Assembly: GCA_947652115.1 (NCBI GenBank)
Contig: OX393563.1
Location: 3,536,818 to 3,600,817 of the forward strand
Source of the DNA: Blastomussa wellsi
Lineage: Eukaryota > Cnidaria > Anthozoa > Scleractinia > Plerogyridae
Length of the DNA stretch: 64,000 nucleotides
Direction of reading: 5' to 3'
A model generated the notes under the pieces. It ran no database searches. It saw only the letters and a list, made by a program, of their open reading frames with translations, and was not told the origin of the DNA. The position numbers were made by a program, and so were the translations under genes. Position 1 is the first letter of the stretch; each line of letters opens with the position of its first letter. This document shows positions 36,901 to 46,601 of the stretch, piece by piece.

Positions 36901-39900
36901 ATAATCTAAACGTCATATAGAAAGTAACAGGAGAACCAATGGCATTTGTGATTTCCATTAGAACACAGCTGAGTTTCTAGAATAAAAGGTTTAGCATTGT
37001 TAATCACTGAGTACTGTAGGCACAATGGTATAAACATCAATACCATCCAAACTTAAAACTGTGTACCTTTCATATAGATTCTTCATTGCTGCAGCACGAG
37101 CCTGGAATAAAAACAAATCATGTCAGAAATGAAACCTCGACTCTTGATAATCAGCAATTTATCATACTTTTATGCATTAATTTTTCTGACCAAATATTAT
37201 TTGTAACTCAAATTACTGTAAAATGTAATTATCACTAACAATGAAGTGCAACCTTCAGCCCCATTTAGTACTCTACCTGTTGTTCAGTTCTGTTGGATGA
37301 TGATTGCTGCTGAAAATCCTGCATTAAACAAGAATATATAAATTTATTTATCAAGACAGATCCTGCCCAAAGTTTGAGAAAAAAGTACAAAATAGCCAAG
37401 ATCTCTTAGATACATTCATCAAAATAATATCCCCTAATCTGCATGACATTGATTATCTTTATTGTTAAAATGCTGGCAGCCAATTAAATTCAGGCCAGAT
37501 AGCATGGACTGTGTGTAATGATGGTAATGTTCAATGGAAATGGGAATTTAGAAGAGCAAAGAGAAAAGGTCTACTTAAATGATAATAATAGAGGGGGTAA
37601 GTTTCTATAAAGAAACCGTGGTGCTTCGTCGGTGGGAACAGTGGGTTGGTGGGAACGCTCGAAACGTCAGCTCTCAAATCTCGTTACGGTGGCCAATTTA
37701 CATTATCAACCCAGTTGATAAAACCAAATTATAATGATAATGATGTTGATGATGACCAACTACCTTTGGTCTTCGTTCTCCACCTTTTGCCCTTTTAAAT
37801 TCTCTATGGACAGGATCTTTTTTAATTTTCACCTCCTAAAGACAAAACACAAGCACAGTGAATCTTTTATTATGCAACAACTTAATATGAAACTTGTGGC
37901 AGGCACTAACTTTTACTTACTGGCATATCTTGGCTAGTGACATGTTAGCCATTGTCCTTGAGAAGGGACAACAGCTGCGTGAAGTGGTGTATTCTTGGTT
38001 TTCACGTGACGTCATAAAATTTTAAAAACAAAATTTGTTGGGCCTATTCAATTTTTATAGTCACCACGTTTCCAGCTAAATAGTATGCTTTGTGTTTGAA
38101 ATACAGCATGTCGAATTTTCTAAATTTCCGCCGTGTGTGAGCTGTAGTCAAAGAAACAGTCTTTTCTCAAGATTTTTGCAGTTTAAACAGTTCAAGTATT
38201 AGGAATAATGTTTATGTGTATATATAATATATACAAAATCATAAGGAAAGAGCAATCGCTTTCATAGCAAACGTGAGTGCTAGATGTTTTTTTTTTCATT
38301 TCTAGCCGCCATGTTGGTGTCCATTTGGATAGGCACCAACAGGGCATCCACATACTAAGCTCTATAAACTTGTGAAAAATGCTTTGGCAAATACCTCAAG
38401 AATGGTGTACCACACAGAGTTGGGACTTACGGGTATCTATTTATGTTATCTATTTATATCTTATAAAATCTGAATTTATCAGCTTTCATAATGCATAGTT
38501 TTGAATTTATTTTTCGATGGTGAGACAGTGAAAACCAGCAATACATATAAGTTGTCCAACAACAGAAAACCTGCTGTACCGTGCACTGACAAAATCAATG
38601 CCGTGAATGGCCTCTAGGATCAGTTGGTTTCAAAAGCTCATTTACACCAATTAATCTAGAATTATAAATTTAATTGATAGTTCTCTTATAAAGAAGGTAT
38701 GGTGGCCTGATGGTTAGTGCACTGGACTCTGGATTGGAGGGTTTGGGTTTACCCTCTGTAGGGGCACTGAGTTGTGTTCTTAGGCAACAAACTTTACTCT
38801 CACAGTGCCTCTCTCCACCCAGGTGTGTAAATGGGTACTGGTGACACAATGCTGGGTGGTAACCCTGTAATGAACTAGCATCCCATCCAGGGGGAGTGGA
38901 AATACTCCTAGCCGCTCCATGCTTAGGAAACCGGGATAAGCTCCGACCTAATGGGCCACTAGGCTCATATGCAGAGTGGTTTGAAACTTTCATCTGGATC
39001 AATTGGCTGATATTAATCCTGGAGCAGGGCTGCCATTAAGGGCCGTAACCCGTAACACGTGTTACGGGTGAGTATGCTTGATTTTCCCTTGGTGCTATGG
39101 GTGAAATTGCCTGTTATTGATAGAATTCAACCACAAAGTGACAAGTTTGCTACGGGTTGAGAGAACGAGGCTACAGGTGATGCAAAACTTAATGACAGCC
39201 CTGCTGGAGTAATATTCATCTCAGACATCCACTCCACAAGACTGTTAGTTTCAGTCTGTGGTTCAAAAATTCTGATCACACAACAATATTGTTGCCACTT
39301 TGCAGTTTCCAAAATACCGATCACATGGTGCTGTTTTAAAAAATAATACACTATTAGAGACTACCGGTAGTTTCATGCATACCCCTGAAGCAATCAGTTT
39401 CTTCGCAATCTCTTTGGCATCTTCAGGAGCATGGGAAATTTCCACTGGAGCATCTGAAGTATAAATTGTATATAAATAAATATATGTTTAATTTAAAAAA
39501 AAGAAGTGTGAGTTCAGCTTCTAAATAGGAGATGGAAAGTGGGTGGGTGTGTTGGACACTCGTTTTCATGCCACTGAATAAGATTAGCATCTATTGTGTT
39601 TTCTCCTCATTCTACAAAAGTCCAACACAGTGTAAACAAGGTGGGCCAAAGCAGGGCTGTCACGAAGGGCTGGGAGCTGAGAATTCTCCCGGCTACTAAG
39701 AGTTTGAGCCCCAGCTACTTTGAAACAAAACCAAAACACTGGAAAGTGAAAAATATGATATCAAACCACAGGTAGCCCAAGCTCAATATATGAGCAGCTC
39801 TTATGTTGACCTTTGCATTGTTACATGTTTGCATATTTATAAGGATTACATTGTTGCATATTTATAAGGATTTGTATGGGGAAAGAAGTTTTGAGGCGAT

Positions 39901-40516
39901 CGAAGAATGTTGTTGTTTGTTTATCATTTTTTCACCCGAAGTGCTTATTAGGCTAACCGGAGTGAAATGGAGGCTATCAAGAGGGGGTGGTGCGCAACTC
40001 TTTAAGGGGTCTCACAGTTCTGGCTGAAAAAATGATAAACAAACAACAGTAATAATGGACCCTAGCCCTAAAACAATAGCGCTGCGTGCTATCATACGAT
40101 GTGGTATAACTCATCGTCAGGTGTCCACCGATGAACATCCCGGCTCATCGCCCGTGATATAGTCGCACCCTTCTTGTTTTAGGTCACTGGTGAGTTTCAC
40201 AGGTTTTTACACCGAGGTTGAGCCAATAATTACCCCGCTTCGTTCCTGCCTTGACAATAGTTGGAGTTTCAGTCTTTTCTTTCGACTTCTGAAGCGCCTT
40301 CTTCTACAATAAAAAGACTGAATTTAAGCCCCAAATCCGTCATTCCGCAAACCGAGCTAGAGCAAAGCAATGAAATATTATATTAAAAATAATGTGTAGC
40401 TAGAAGACTACAGCAAATAACAATTGAATTTTAAATATATGTTTTACCTTTTTCTTTAACAAAGAAAACTTCTTAAGAAGATATTCTTCTTCCGGAGTTA
40501 GATTGGGCAACCCCAT
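27872..40516 (-). CDS. NELFE: Negative elongation factor E (NELF complex RNA-binding subunit)
   Basis: Thirteen exons give about 265 residues: 40516-40448, 40303-40234, 39453-39383, 37835-37764, 37318-37277, 37101-37067, 36072-36029, 35526-35474, 34859-34790, 32555-32519, 31879-31825, 29482-29374 and 27942-27872. All phases agree. The N terminus (MGLPNLTPEEEYLLKKFSLL, then KKKKKAL) matches the NELF-E leucine-rich start. The RRM is split over exons 9-12: RNP2-like NTIYVKG, RNP1-like SQGFVTFD, then AAEKAIKEMNGELV. The C terminus ends SYDDL, like the family's acidic tail. NELF with DSIF holds promoter-proximal paused Pol II. The long Arg-Asp (RD) repeat of vertebrates is absent, making this shorter. 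The exon 8 donor is ambiguous: GT at 35473 or GC after 35483, both phase 0. Introns hold two LINEs, SINEs and MITEs. Confidence 0.93.
27943..29373. other. NELFE intron 12, first part; no other gene
   Basis: It contains repeat-like sequence around 28100-28200 and 28600-28760. The hydrophobic minus-strand open frame at 28923-29222 lacks a recognisable domain and runs through intron sequence. Confidence 0.45.
30340..31294 (+). mobile_element. 5'-truncated LINE, C-terminal part of reverse transcriptase ORF
   Basis: The open frame ends at 31115 and from about 30357 encodes 252 residues of the region after the polymerase active site: LNSTKTEFMLIGSRQKL, TTKSLGILIDNNMAWQSHID, ALVQPHFDYCSIVWG, LQNRAARILT and a C-terminal RGATLWNSLPCNLR. 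This is the thumb and tail typical of CR1/L2/Jockey-type elements. The YADD-containing half is lost. The 3' end has AATAAA and a short AGATTTGAG-type repeat tail (about 31268-31294). It is antisense to NELFE, in intron 11 between exons 31879-31825 and 29482-29374. The frame is intact, so insertion may be fairly recent. Confidence 0.88.
31300..31695 (+). mobile_element. Second 5'-truncated LINE tail
   Basis: Immediately after the first LINE the frame encodes TLNKLTP, a stop, then YLKDLF, HRTDFLKRSFCYSGAQLW and NSLPHDARVTRSF, the C terminus of a different reverse-transcriptase lineage. It carries an internal stop near 31389. The tail has AATAAA (31671-31679) and a TATG-type repeat. Confidence 0.8.
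32027..32321. repeat. Large palindromic MITE with TTAA ends
   Basis: TTAAGGTGGCTCCGTAGTTA at the left is mirrored by AACTACGGAGACACCTTAA at the right. Inner arms pair through TTCGGCTTTGGCGC and TCCTATCATTCAGTAATAA, so nearly the whole element can fold back. The TTAA flanks recall piggyBac-type target sites. It lies in NELFE intron 10. Confidence 0.75.
32556..33838. other. NELFE intron 9 sequence without a gene
   Basis: AT-rich. A GTTGGTCC/GGACCAAC inverted pair (CCATTGTCGTTGGTCCGC, about 33211-33228, and GACCAACGACAAG near 33297) marks another small hairpin element. A run of about 18 G lies at 33662-33680. Confidence 0.45.
33839..34099. repeat. MITE, copy 1 (CAGCTGAGTTTCTACTAA family)
   Basis: A palindromic block (AACAATTAGACTACGAGCCC to GAGTAGTCTAATTGTT) is followed by TTAGTAGAAACTC, a body with GCAACGCGCGCGCGATCG, and a right end CACAGCTGAGTTTCTACTAA. 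A near-identical copy lies at 36361-36659 and a partial one at 36900-36980, all within NELFE introns. Confidence 0.8.
34499..34745. repeat. MITE with TTAGACTGATTAA ends
   Basis: Outer ends TTTAGACTGATTAA and TTAATCAGTCTAAG are inverted. Inner arms CAGTTAAAAAATGCAAATGA and GTTCACCACAGTTTCATTTG also pair. The element ends only about 45 bp from NELFE exon 9. Confidence 0.75.
35820..36010 (-). repeat. tRNA-derived repeat (type B) inside an inverted repeat
   Basis: On the minus strand a tRNA-like head has TAGCCCAGTTGGTTAGAACG (A box) and GGGTTCGGTTTC (B box). It is followed by CTCAGAATTTTTCTTTCTCT and CACGCTTGTG. The plus strand shows flanking arms (TCAGTTATGACACAAGCGTG near 35829 and CGTATCATAACTGATAATTT near 35986), so the SINE body is duplicated in inverted form. 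It abuts NELFE exon 7. Confidence 0.7.
36361..36659. repeat. MITE, copy 2 (CAGCTGAGTTTCTACTAA family)
   Basis: It has the same order of blocks as 33839-34099, with an insertion in the palindromic head (GCATCTGAGTTGACTATCGC). Confidence 0.8.
37591..37730 (+). repeat. Penelope-LTR-like repeat, decayed unit
   Basis: GAGGGGGTAAGTTTCTATAA opens the unit. GTGGTGCTTCGTCGGTGGGA, ACGCTCGAAACGTCAGCTCT and the TCAACCCAGTTGA hairpin follow. The part holding the GACGAAGGGCTAACG arm is replaced by a duplicated GTGGGAAC stretch. Confidence 0.5.
38699..38980 (+). repeat. tRNA-derived SINE (type A), copy 2
   Basis: The head GGTGGCCTGATGGTTAGTGC with A box is followed by a degenerate B box (GGGTTTACCCT) and the same body as the 20192 copy in forward orientation, including GCATCCCATCCAGGGGGAGT. 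It lies in NELFE intron 3. Confidence 0.85.
39025..39203. repeat. hAT-like MITE with a perfect 20-bp palindrome
   Basis: The ends CAGGGCTGCCATTAAG and CTTAATGACAGCCCTG are inverted repeats, flanked by direct CTGGAG (39019-39024 and 39204-39209). Positions 39049-39068 are a perfect palindrome centred on CACGTG. Confidence 0.7.
39909..40053. repeat. MITE with TTGTTTGTTTATCATTTTTT ends
   Basis: TTGTTGTTTGTTTATCATTT is mirrored by AAAAAATGATAAACAAACAA. It is the uninterrupted relative of 17766-17985. Confidence 0.7.
40180..40225. repeat. Lone end of the ACACCGAGG MITE family
   Basis: GTCACTGGTGAGTTTCACAG, then GTTTTTACACCGAGGTTGAGC, matches the right terminus of the 18137-18290 element. It abuts NELFE exon 2. 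Confidence 0.55.
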
Positions 40517-40657
40517 GAGTGCCGTGAGTGTTTTTAGAAAATCAATTTAAACTTGTAACAAACCCGCCATTTTGTGTCTTTATGCTATGAGCCTACGGTG
40601 CAACGAACTGCGGACTCTTCACTTCCTGTTTCATGTTGTTTTCACAACATTTCCAAC
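40517..40657. promoter_or_regulatory. Compact bidirectional promoter, NELFE and CARD gene
   Basis: Only 141 bp separates the two ATGs. CACTTCCTGTTT (about 40619-40630) holds an ETS-type GGAAGT site on the reverse strand, common in bidirectional housekeeping promoters. No TATA box is seen. Confidence 0.5.
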
Positions 40658-43600
40658 ATGGCTGCAGGTCCTTCAGCTTCCGCTCTAGAAACTGAGATCT
40701 ACTGGTCTTTGAAAAATGAAGTTTTAATTGAGCTCAGAGACCTATTAGTTGACAAACTGCAGATGGAAAAAACCGTCAGTTATCTGAGATCCAAACGAGT
40801 GTTGGACAGGGTCGACGACGAAAACATCAGTGCAGAAATCACACCAACGAAGAAGCGAGAAAAATTCTTGGATATTTTAAGTGTGAAAGGACCAACTGCT
40901 TTCGACCAGTTTTGTCACGCCATAAGAATACATTGCACCGGTCAACAATACTTACTGGACATAATCCTAACTACGTTTGACAGAAAGAAGCAAGAACGAA
41001 GTAAGTTGGTTATCTATGCGCTGTCATTGGCCACAGCTGGTAGATCTATTTCTATAAGAACTACAATGTTGCTTTTCTTATAAGCGTGGGTTTTCCTTTC
41101 CACTTACCTCATAGACGCAAACTTGAAAACTGTTTTTCGTGGGGCTGGGAAATGAGGAATTATTTGTTTAGGAAAACTTCTTTGGATGACCAACAGCCTT
41201 TTACAATTTGTGCACTTCCGGCTGTCTAGCTTTCACTTTGTAAGGGAATGATTGTCATCATCAAATTAACAAATCAGGTTTCAGTTACCATACATGCATG
41301 TGATGGCATCGCCCAAGAAAGACGTACTTAAAAAAGTTTTACACTGTACTGTAAACATTTTGCCTTAAAATTTGGGTGCTCAAAAATTTCCAATGTAAAT
41401 TGTCGGAATTTTTTTGTAAATACTCAAGTCTTAAGTATGCAGGGCCAGAAATCCCAGCCCCAGTCCCTCTCCTTAAAAGTGCTACATAATATTAAAAGCG
41501 TTGCCCACTTAACCTCTCAGAAAGAATAACTTCATTGGTTCTTGAAACAGGAGATAAAAGTAACAACAATGTCCCTATCCCTTAAAGGCCATTTCCAGTC
41601 CTTACTGCGCAATCTCTGCCTCACACGATGAAATGTAAACAAACCAAAATGAAAATTAGAGGTAAAAACTTACCTTTTTCTTCATTGTTAACATTTATTT
41701 ATTTATTTTGATTTGCCAAAAATAGAATTATAATACAATGATTAATAAATAAAAACAGCTCAATATACAGATAACGATGAAAATACAAAACTACAGTATA
41801 ATATGTTAAGGTGGAAAGCAAAATGGCGAGGGAACCTAATAAAAAACCACGGGGCTTGTAAGCTTAAGTTCCCTCACAATAAACACGAGATGACTGATAT
41901 TAGATAATTTATGACAAGTCTTATTTGAAAACAGAGTTAATAGTTATCAATAATATATGCTTTAAGTTTTTTTTTGAAAGATGCCAGTGATGAAGTGCCC
42001 GAAATTTCAGGTGAAAGAGAATTGAAGAATTTGGGACCTTGAAAGAATACGGAGAATTGCCGGATATTTGTTCTACATAACGGAAGACGAAAGGAATTTG
42101 CATGCCTTGTATTGTAGCAATGGATTTGGTTGTTGATTGCGAATATGTTCTCAAATTTTCGAGGGAGAATAGCCTTCTTAAACGAGAACATAAACTGACC
42201 TAGATGCATTAAATGAATATCTTGAAATTTAAGCAAGTTAAGCTTCTTAAAAATAGGTTCTGTATGAGCATTATAATAGGACTTGTTCACTATCCTAATT
42301 ACACGTTTTTGCAAAATTACGATTCTTTGAAGGTTAGTTTTATAAGTTGATCCCCAGACTAGATTACAGTAATTAAGGTATGGAAGTATCATTGCGTTGT
42401 ATAACATGCGAGGAGAGGGAGTTGAAAGATAAAAACTAGATCTAAAAATTATACCAATAGATTTAGATATTTTATCCGCTAGGCTAGATATATGAGACTT
42501 CCAAGTTAAGTTGTCATCTAAAACTACCCCAAGAAAGACTGTTTCATTGACCTGTGCAATGGTTCTCTCATTAATAACAACATTAAAGTCTGAGGAAGTT
42601 TTTTTTTGTCGTGGTTTGAATTCCATGAAATTTGTTTTAGTTAAGTTCAAAGAGAGTCTGTTTGCTCTGAACCAATTTGACAGTTTAATTAATTCGCAGT
42701 TTAGGGTACTAATTAACAAATCAGGGTCTTTGTGTGAGATGAATAAATTTGTGTCGTCTGCGAATATGATTGATTCAAGATTTGAAGCGTTGTTCAAATC
42801 ATTTATGTATAAGATAAAAAACAGCGGGCCTAGAATTGACCCTTGCGGAACCCCACAGCAGATCTTATGAGGGGTTGATCTCAATCTATTGTATTCAACA
42901 ACATCCGCTACTCTTGTAAAACAGTGTAACGTATCAACAAATTCAAAACACAAAATGTAAACAAATCCCGAGACTGTGCAGTACCGACTGGAAATAGCCT
43001 TTAAGAAGTCATTAATTGCATTCAACATTAGAACAACGCAAGTCTAATTTTGTGCTGTGCATTTACAGACCTTTACAGGCAAAATTAATCGATAATTCTG
43101 TTTCTCTGTTATGGATGTACATATGCCTCACTTGTGACGGCTAGCTGTTCGGAAGCCATTCATTAGCTGTTCAAATGGATTGAAATGCCACTCGAATGGC
43201 TTGAGCTATCTGTTCAAAAAAATTCATCAGCCATTCGTGCGGCTCGAGCTATCTATTCGAAAAAATTCATCAGCTGTTTGCATGGCTAGAGCCATCAGTT
43301 AGAAAAAATCATGAGCCGTTCACACAGCTCAAGCCATCTGTTAGAAAAAATTCAACAGCTATTCGCACAGCTTGCGCTATCCGTTGAAGCTTGCTTACTC
43401 GTATATATGGTGATGCCCTCTCTTGCATTGTACAACATTTAAGCTTGTGTTTTCTAAATAGCATCGTAAACAAAGTTGAGTATTAACATGTAGTATTCTT
43501 GGGAAAACGTGGACAGATGGACTTTGGACTTTCACTTGTTGGATGTTTAGCAGTAAACAGGGGTTGAACTTCTGTCAACAAAATTAATCAAATTGAAGCT

Positions 43601-46174
43601 AAAATTCAGCCTAGAACAATAGACATCACTACAAGGCCCTGGGGAATAACAGGGATGGATCCAGGATTTTTCTCAGGAGGGGGTACACCACTAAGGAATG
43701 GCATAACTGATGGGTGATGTAAGCAGAATACTGGCTGTATTTGAAAGTCGCAGGTAATTTCAGGAGGGGATGCGCACCCCCTGCACCCTCCCCCTGGATC
43801 CACCCTGAATAAACCCAACAAACTCGATAGTTTATTCCCCAAAGCCTCATACTGAAGTCTATTATTTTTGGCTGAGTTGTAAAATATTGAAATTGAAATT
43901 CAAATGCACTTTTATAATCTCTCATTACTAGAACAATATACTGACTTAACCAAATGCTGGGTCTAAGAGGTATAGGTAACAGGTTAGTAGCATTTTACGG
44001 ATTAAATGGAGTTCAATATCTCAACTCTGTTGTATTTACTTTTCTTAAAGAGCCATCACCAGCTAATTTACACTCTCCAGGAGAGGACCCAAAACTTGTT
44101 GTCATGGTAACAGGCCTAGATCCTAATCCGTATCAAGTGGATTTGAATAATCTTCCAGTACCAGGGGACCCTGGTGCCCCGATGCTACCAGACGAGATAA
44201 ATCCTGCAACAGGACATCATCCACGCCAAAGTAACTAAATGTATTTTAAAAGATGAATTAATCCACACAAAGTTCAAGCAACAAATGCAAAAATTAATTA
44301 CTAGAAATCTACTCATACCATGGTGGCATTTTGAAGACTGTTTCAAACATCTAGTTTTAATTCATTTCTCTAAGCTACCCTGGGATCAAATTGAGCATTT
44401 TCAAGAAAGTTAACATCAAAAATGCTTAAAGCATGTGTTCCTTTGATTTTAACTGACATGAAACAGCCGTTTTGATTGAAATATCGATAAAACGACTTAA
44501 ATTGAATTTCCTCTCACAGGGTCAGCTTTAGAGCTGAAGTCTCAATAAGTTTTTTTATAACTGTACATGTATTTAAAATGTCACCATGCTTTGAGAATTT
44601 TTTGGTACTGTAACTTTATTTTGCCTTTATTGCTCAAATGTTAAACGGAAAAAGTCATTACTATTAGTAGCCAGGTGGCTCATCAGGCTTGAGCTTATCC
44701 CAGTTTCCTTAGCATAAAGAAACTAGGAGTATCCCTACCCCCCCCCCCCCTAGATGGGATGCTAGTCCATGGCAGGGTTACCACCCTCCCCTCCCCTCCT
44801 ACCCAGAATGGAATTGCTATAGTCCCTTTTTGATACACCTAGATTGAAAGAGATGCTGTGTGAGTGAGTTTCTTGCCCAAGAACACAACACAGTGACCTT
44901 TTTAGGACTTGAACCCTTGCCCCTTGATCCAGAGTCCAGCAGATTAACCATTAGGCCACCATGCCACCCTAGTACTTACAGTATAAATGTAGTCTACTTA
45001 GTTAAAGTAATGTAATTATGAAAAACGATGTTTTGAGCTAATTAATACTAAGTAATGTAGCCTTGACCAGGAGTTGGTTATTTGGGTATTAAGGTATTGG
45101 GGGTGTACAAAGGGAGGAAGGAAAATTCTAGTGAACATCTTTAACTAAAGTTCATTCTGCCCATTTTTAACGGAGACCTCCCACAGCAACCCTGGTTTGT
45201 GATTTTAGTAAGTAAGTTAGGCCTACACAACTTCACAGTTCATGTAGTTATGTCACGGACGAAGCCAGGGGAGGGTTTCAGGGGTTCCAGAACCCCCCTC
45301 TCTCGATCTGGCGGCCACTACCGTGGCAAATGTAGGTGTTGTATCTTCCATCCCGCGCCGGACCAATCAGCATCGGGACAATGTACCAGTCCAGACATTA
45401 TCTGATTACTATAAGAGGGCAGTTGCTGTCCCCCTCCTAGACCATCTACAATCAGAGATGAAAACATACTTCAATCCTACAGCCTCTTTAATCTTCTTCC
45501 TTAGCTGGTAGCCGTCGGAGACAGAAATCTTGACATTGAAGCAGCGCTGGAGTTTTATGAGAACGACCTTCCTTCTCCTCATGTGGTTGATGTTGAGCTC
45601 CTGCGATGGAAGAGAAAGTGGTTCAGCAATGAGAATGCCGACCTTCCCACCAGTGCAGTTCAGACACTCGCAGCATGCGATCGAGAGTTCTTTCCTAACA
45701 TCCACACCTTGGTCCTCATTTTGTGCACGTTACCGATAACATCAGCTGAATGTGAGCGCTCATTCAGTACACTAAGAAGGTTAAAAACATACCTGAGGTC
45801 GACCATGTCAAGCGAGCGAGAGTCTGGGCTGGCGTTGATGAACATCAATTACCACCGAGACATAAATATCGAGGAAGTGATAAATACGTTCGCTCAACGG
45901 CAACCAAGGCGTCTTCTGTTTGCGTAGCGTATGTAATGTAAGGATTTGAGACCAACCGTTTTCGTTGGAACCAATTTGGAACCCCCCTCCTAGAAATCCC
46001 GGCTACGCCCCTGCATGTACATTCACGACATGTATACGTGTGGATTTTGGCAAGCTATCCAAGAGTGGAGAAAATGTAATTGTCTGAGACAGTATTTTAG
46101 GAAAAATGTTTGATAGGAAATTAGGCAAGTTAAAAGTTAGTTGAAATAAATCTATCTTATTCGACACTTTGTTG

Positions 46175-46224
<50 letters not shown>

Positions 46225-46601
46225 GTAGGGCGAGTCAAAATACAAACAACGAGTAAAAATTCTCAGTGATACTACACAAAAAACGTCTAATAGAGATTTA
46301 TTATCCAACACGCTAAATTGTTATGTCCGTGTGGGCGAATGTCTAACCGGTTCTCTGGAGTACAAATACCGCGTGATATTGCAGTCGTCTTGGGCGTTAT
46401 TTGTACTCTACGAAGTTGGATAATAAATTCATGTAAATGTACAGAGATATTCAGGCCCAATAATACAGTCCATTATTCACCAAGCATTGTTTGATCTCTT
46501 CTTTTTTATTTTTTGTTTCAGCTCATCCCACAAACCCAACCGTGAATACCCCTCCACCATCATACATATCAGATCTGCCGCCACCTTACTCTGCAGAGTA
46601 A
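40658..46601 (+). CDS. CARD-domain protein with C-terminal PPxY motifs
   Basis: Three exons in phase (40658-41000, 44051-44230, 46522-46601) give about 200 residues. The ATG sits in a good context (CCAACATGG). Residues 18-92 look like a CARD death-fold domain: LRDLLVDKLQMEKTVSYLRS, then RVLDRVDDENISAEITPTKK, REKFLDILSVKGPTAFDQFC. The rest is proline-rich and ends PPPSYISDLPPPYSAE, with two PPxY motifs (about 186-189 and 194-197) that typically bind WW domains of NEDD4-type ubiquitin ligases. The phase-1 joins match and each exon would stop soon if read through. An AATAAA lies at 47044. CARD proteins recruit caspases or innate-immune adaptors; the partner is unknown. Joining exon 1 to exons 2-3 rests on phase and position, not homology. 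Confidence 0.65.
41692..42900 (-). mobile_element. Truncated LINE with reverse transcriptase
   Basis: The minus-strand frame down to 41937 encodes the RT core: ICCGVPQGSILGPLFFILYI, IIFADDTNLFIS with the catalytic FADD box, WFRANRLSLNLTKTNFMEFK, and a C-terminal LPYLNYCNLVWGS and FNSLSPEISGTSSLASFKKK. The typical finger and palm start is missing: upstream of VEYNRLRS (near 42895) the open frame continues to 43028 with unrelated sequence, marking the truncation or rearrangement point. The 3' end has an AAATAAATAAATG tail (about 41690-41710). It is of CR1/L2/Jockey type and lies antisense in the first intron of the CARD gene. Confidence 0.88.
43183..43392. repeat. About 43-bp minisatellite, 4-5 diverged copies
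   Basis: Units of 42-43 bp have the plan GCCATTCG..GGCTCGAGCTAT, CTGTTCGAAAAAATTCATCA, each around 75-85% alike. There are no spacers or conserved repeats of CRISPR type. Confidence 0.75.
43652..43805. repeat. MITE-like repeat with GGATCCAGGATTT ends
   Basis: GGATGGATCCAGGATTTTTC and CCCTGGATCCACCCTG form the inverted termini. It is distantly similar to the 3557 and 53683 elements. Confidence 0.55.
44671..44969 (-). repeat. tRNA-derived SINE (type A), copy 3
   Basis: The minus-strand head GGTGGCCTAATGGTTAATCT and the B-box-like GGGTTCAAGTCC are followed by the shared body. A C run of about 13 is at 44739. Confidence 0.85.
45254..46013 (+). pseudogene. Decayed hAT transposon (C-terminal transposase)
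   Basis: Fragments of a transposase lie in at least two frames. Near 45320-45511 is HRDNVPVQTLSDYYKRAVAV, then PLLDHLQSEMKTYF. After a deletion and frame change, 45510-45927 gives VVDVELLRWKRKWF, then ITSAECERSFSTLRRLKTYL and RESGLALMNINYHRDI, the hAT dimerisation domain. Upstream transposase parts (zinc finger, catalytic Asp residues) are absent. The right end reads, inverted, CAGGGGCGTAGCCGGGATTT; the left end is a degraded version (CACGGACGAAGCCAGGGG). CATGTA flanks both sides as a possible target duplication. Confidence 0.85.
46155..46437 (+). repeat. Dispersed repeat, copy 2
   Basis: It is the inverted-orientation relative of 15440-15735: TTGTTGTGTAGTATCGCTGA, an internal inverted arm CTCAGTGATACTACACAA, TCCGTGTGGGCGAATGTCTA, ACCGGTTCTCTGGAGTACAA. 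Confidence 0.65.

Noticed and set aside
43183..43392. Regular short repeats that could suggest a CRISPR array
   Set aside because: The 43-bp units abut directly with no unique spacers and diverge throughout; it is a eukaryotic minisatellite.
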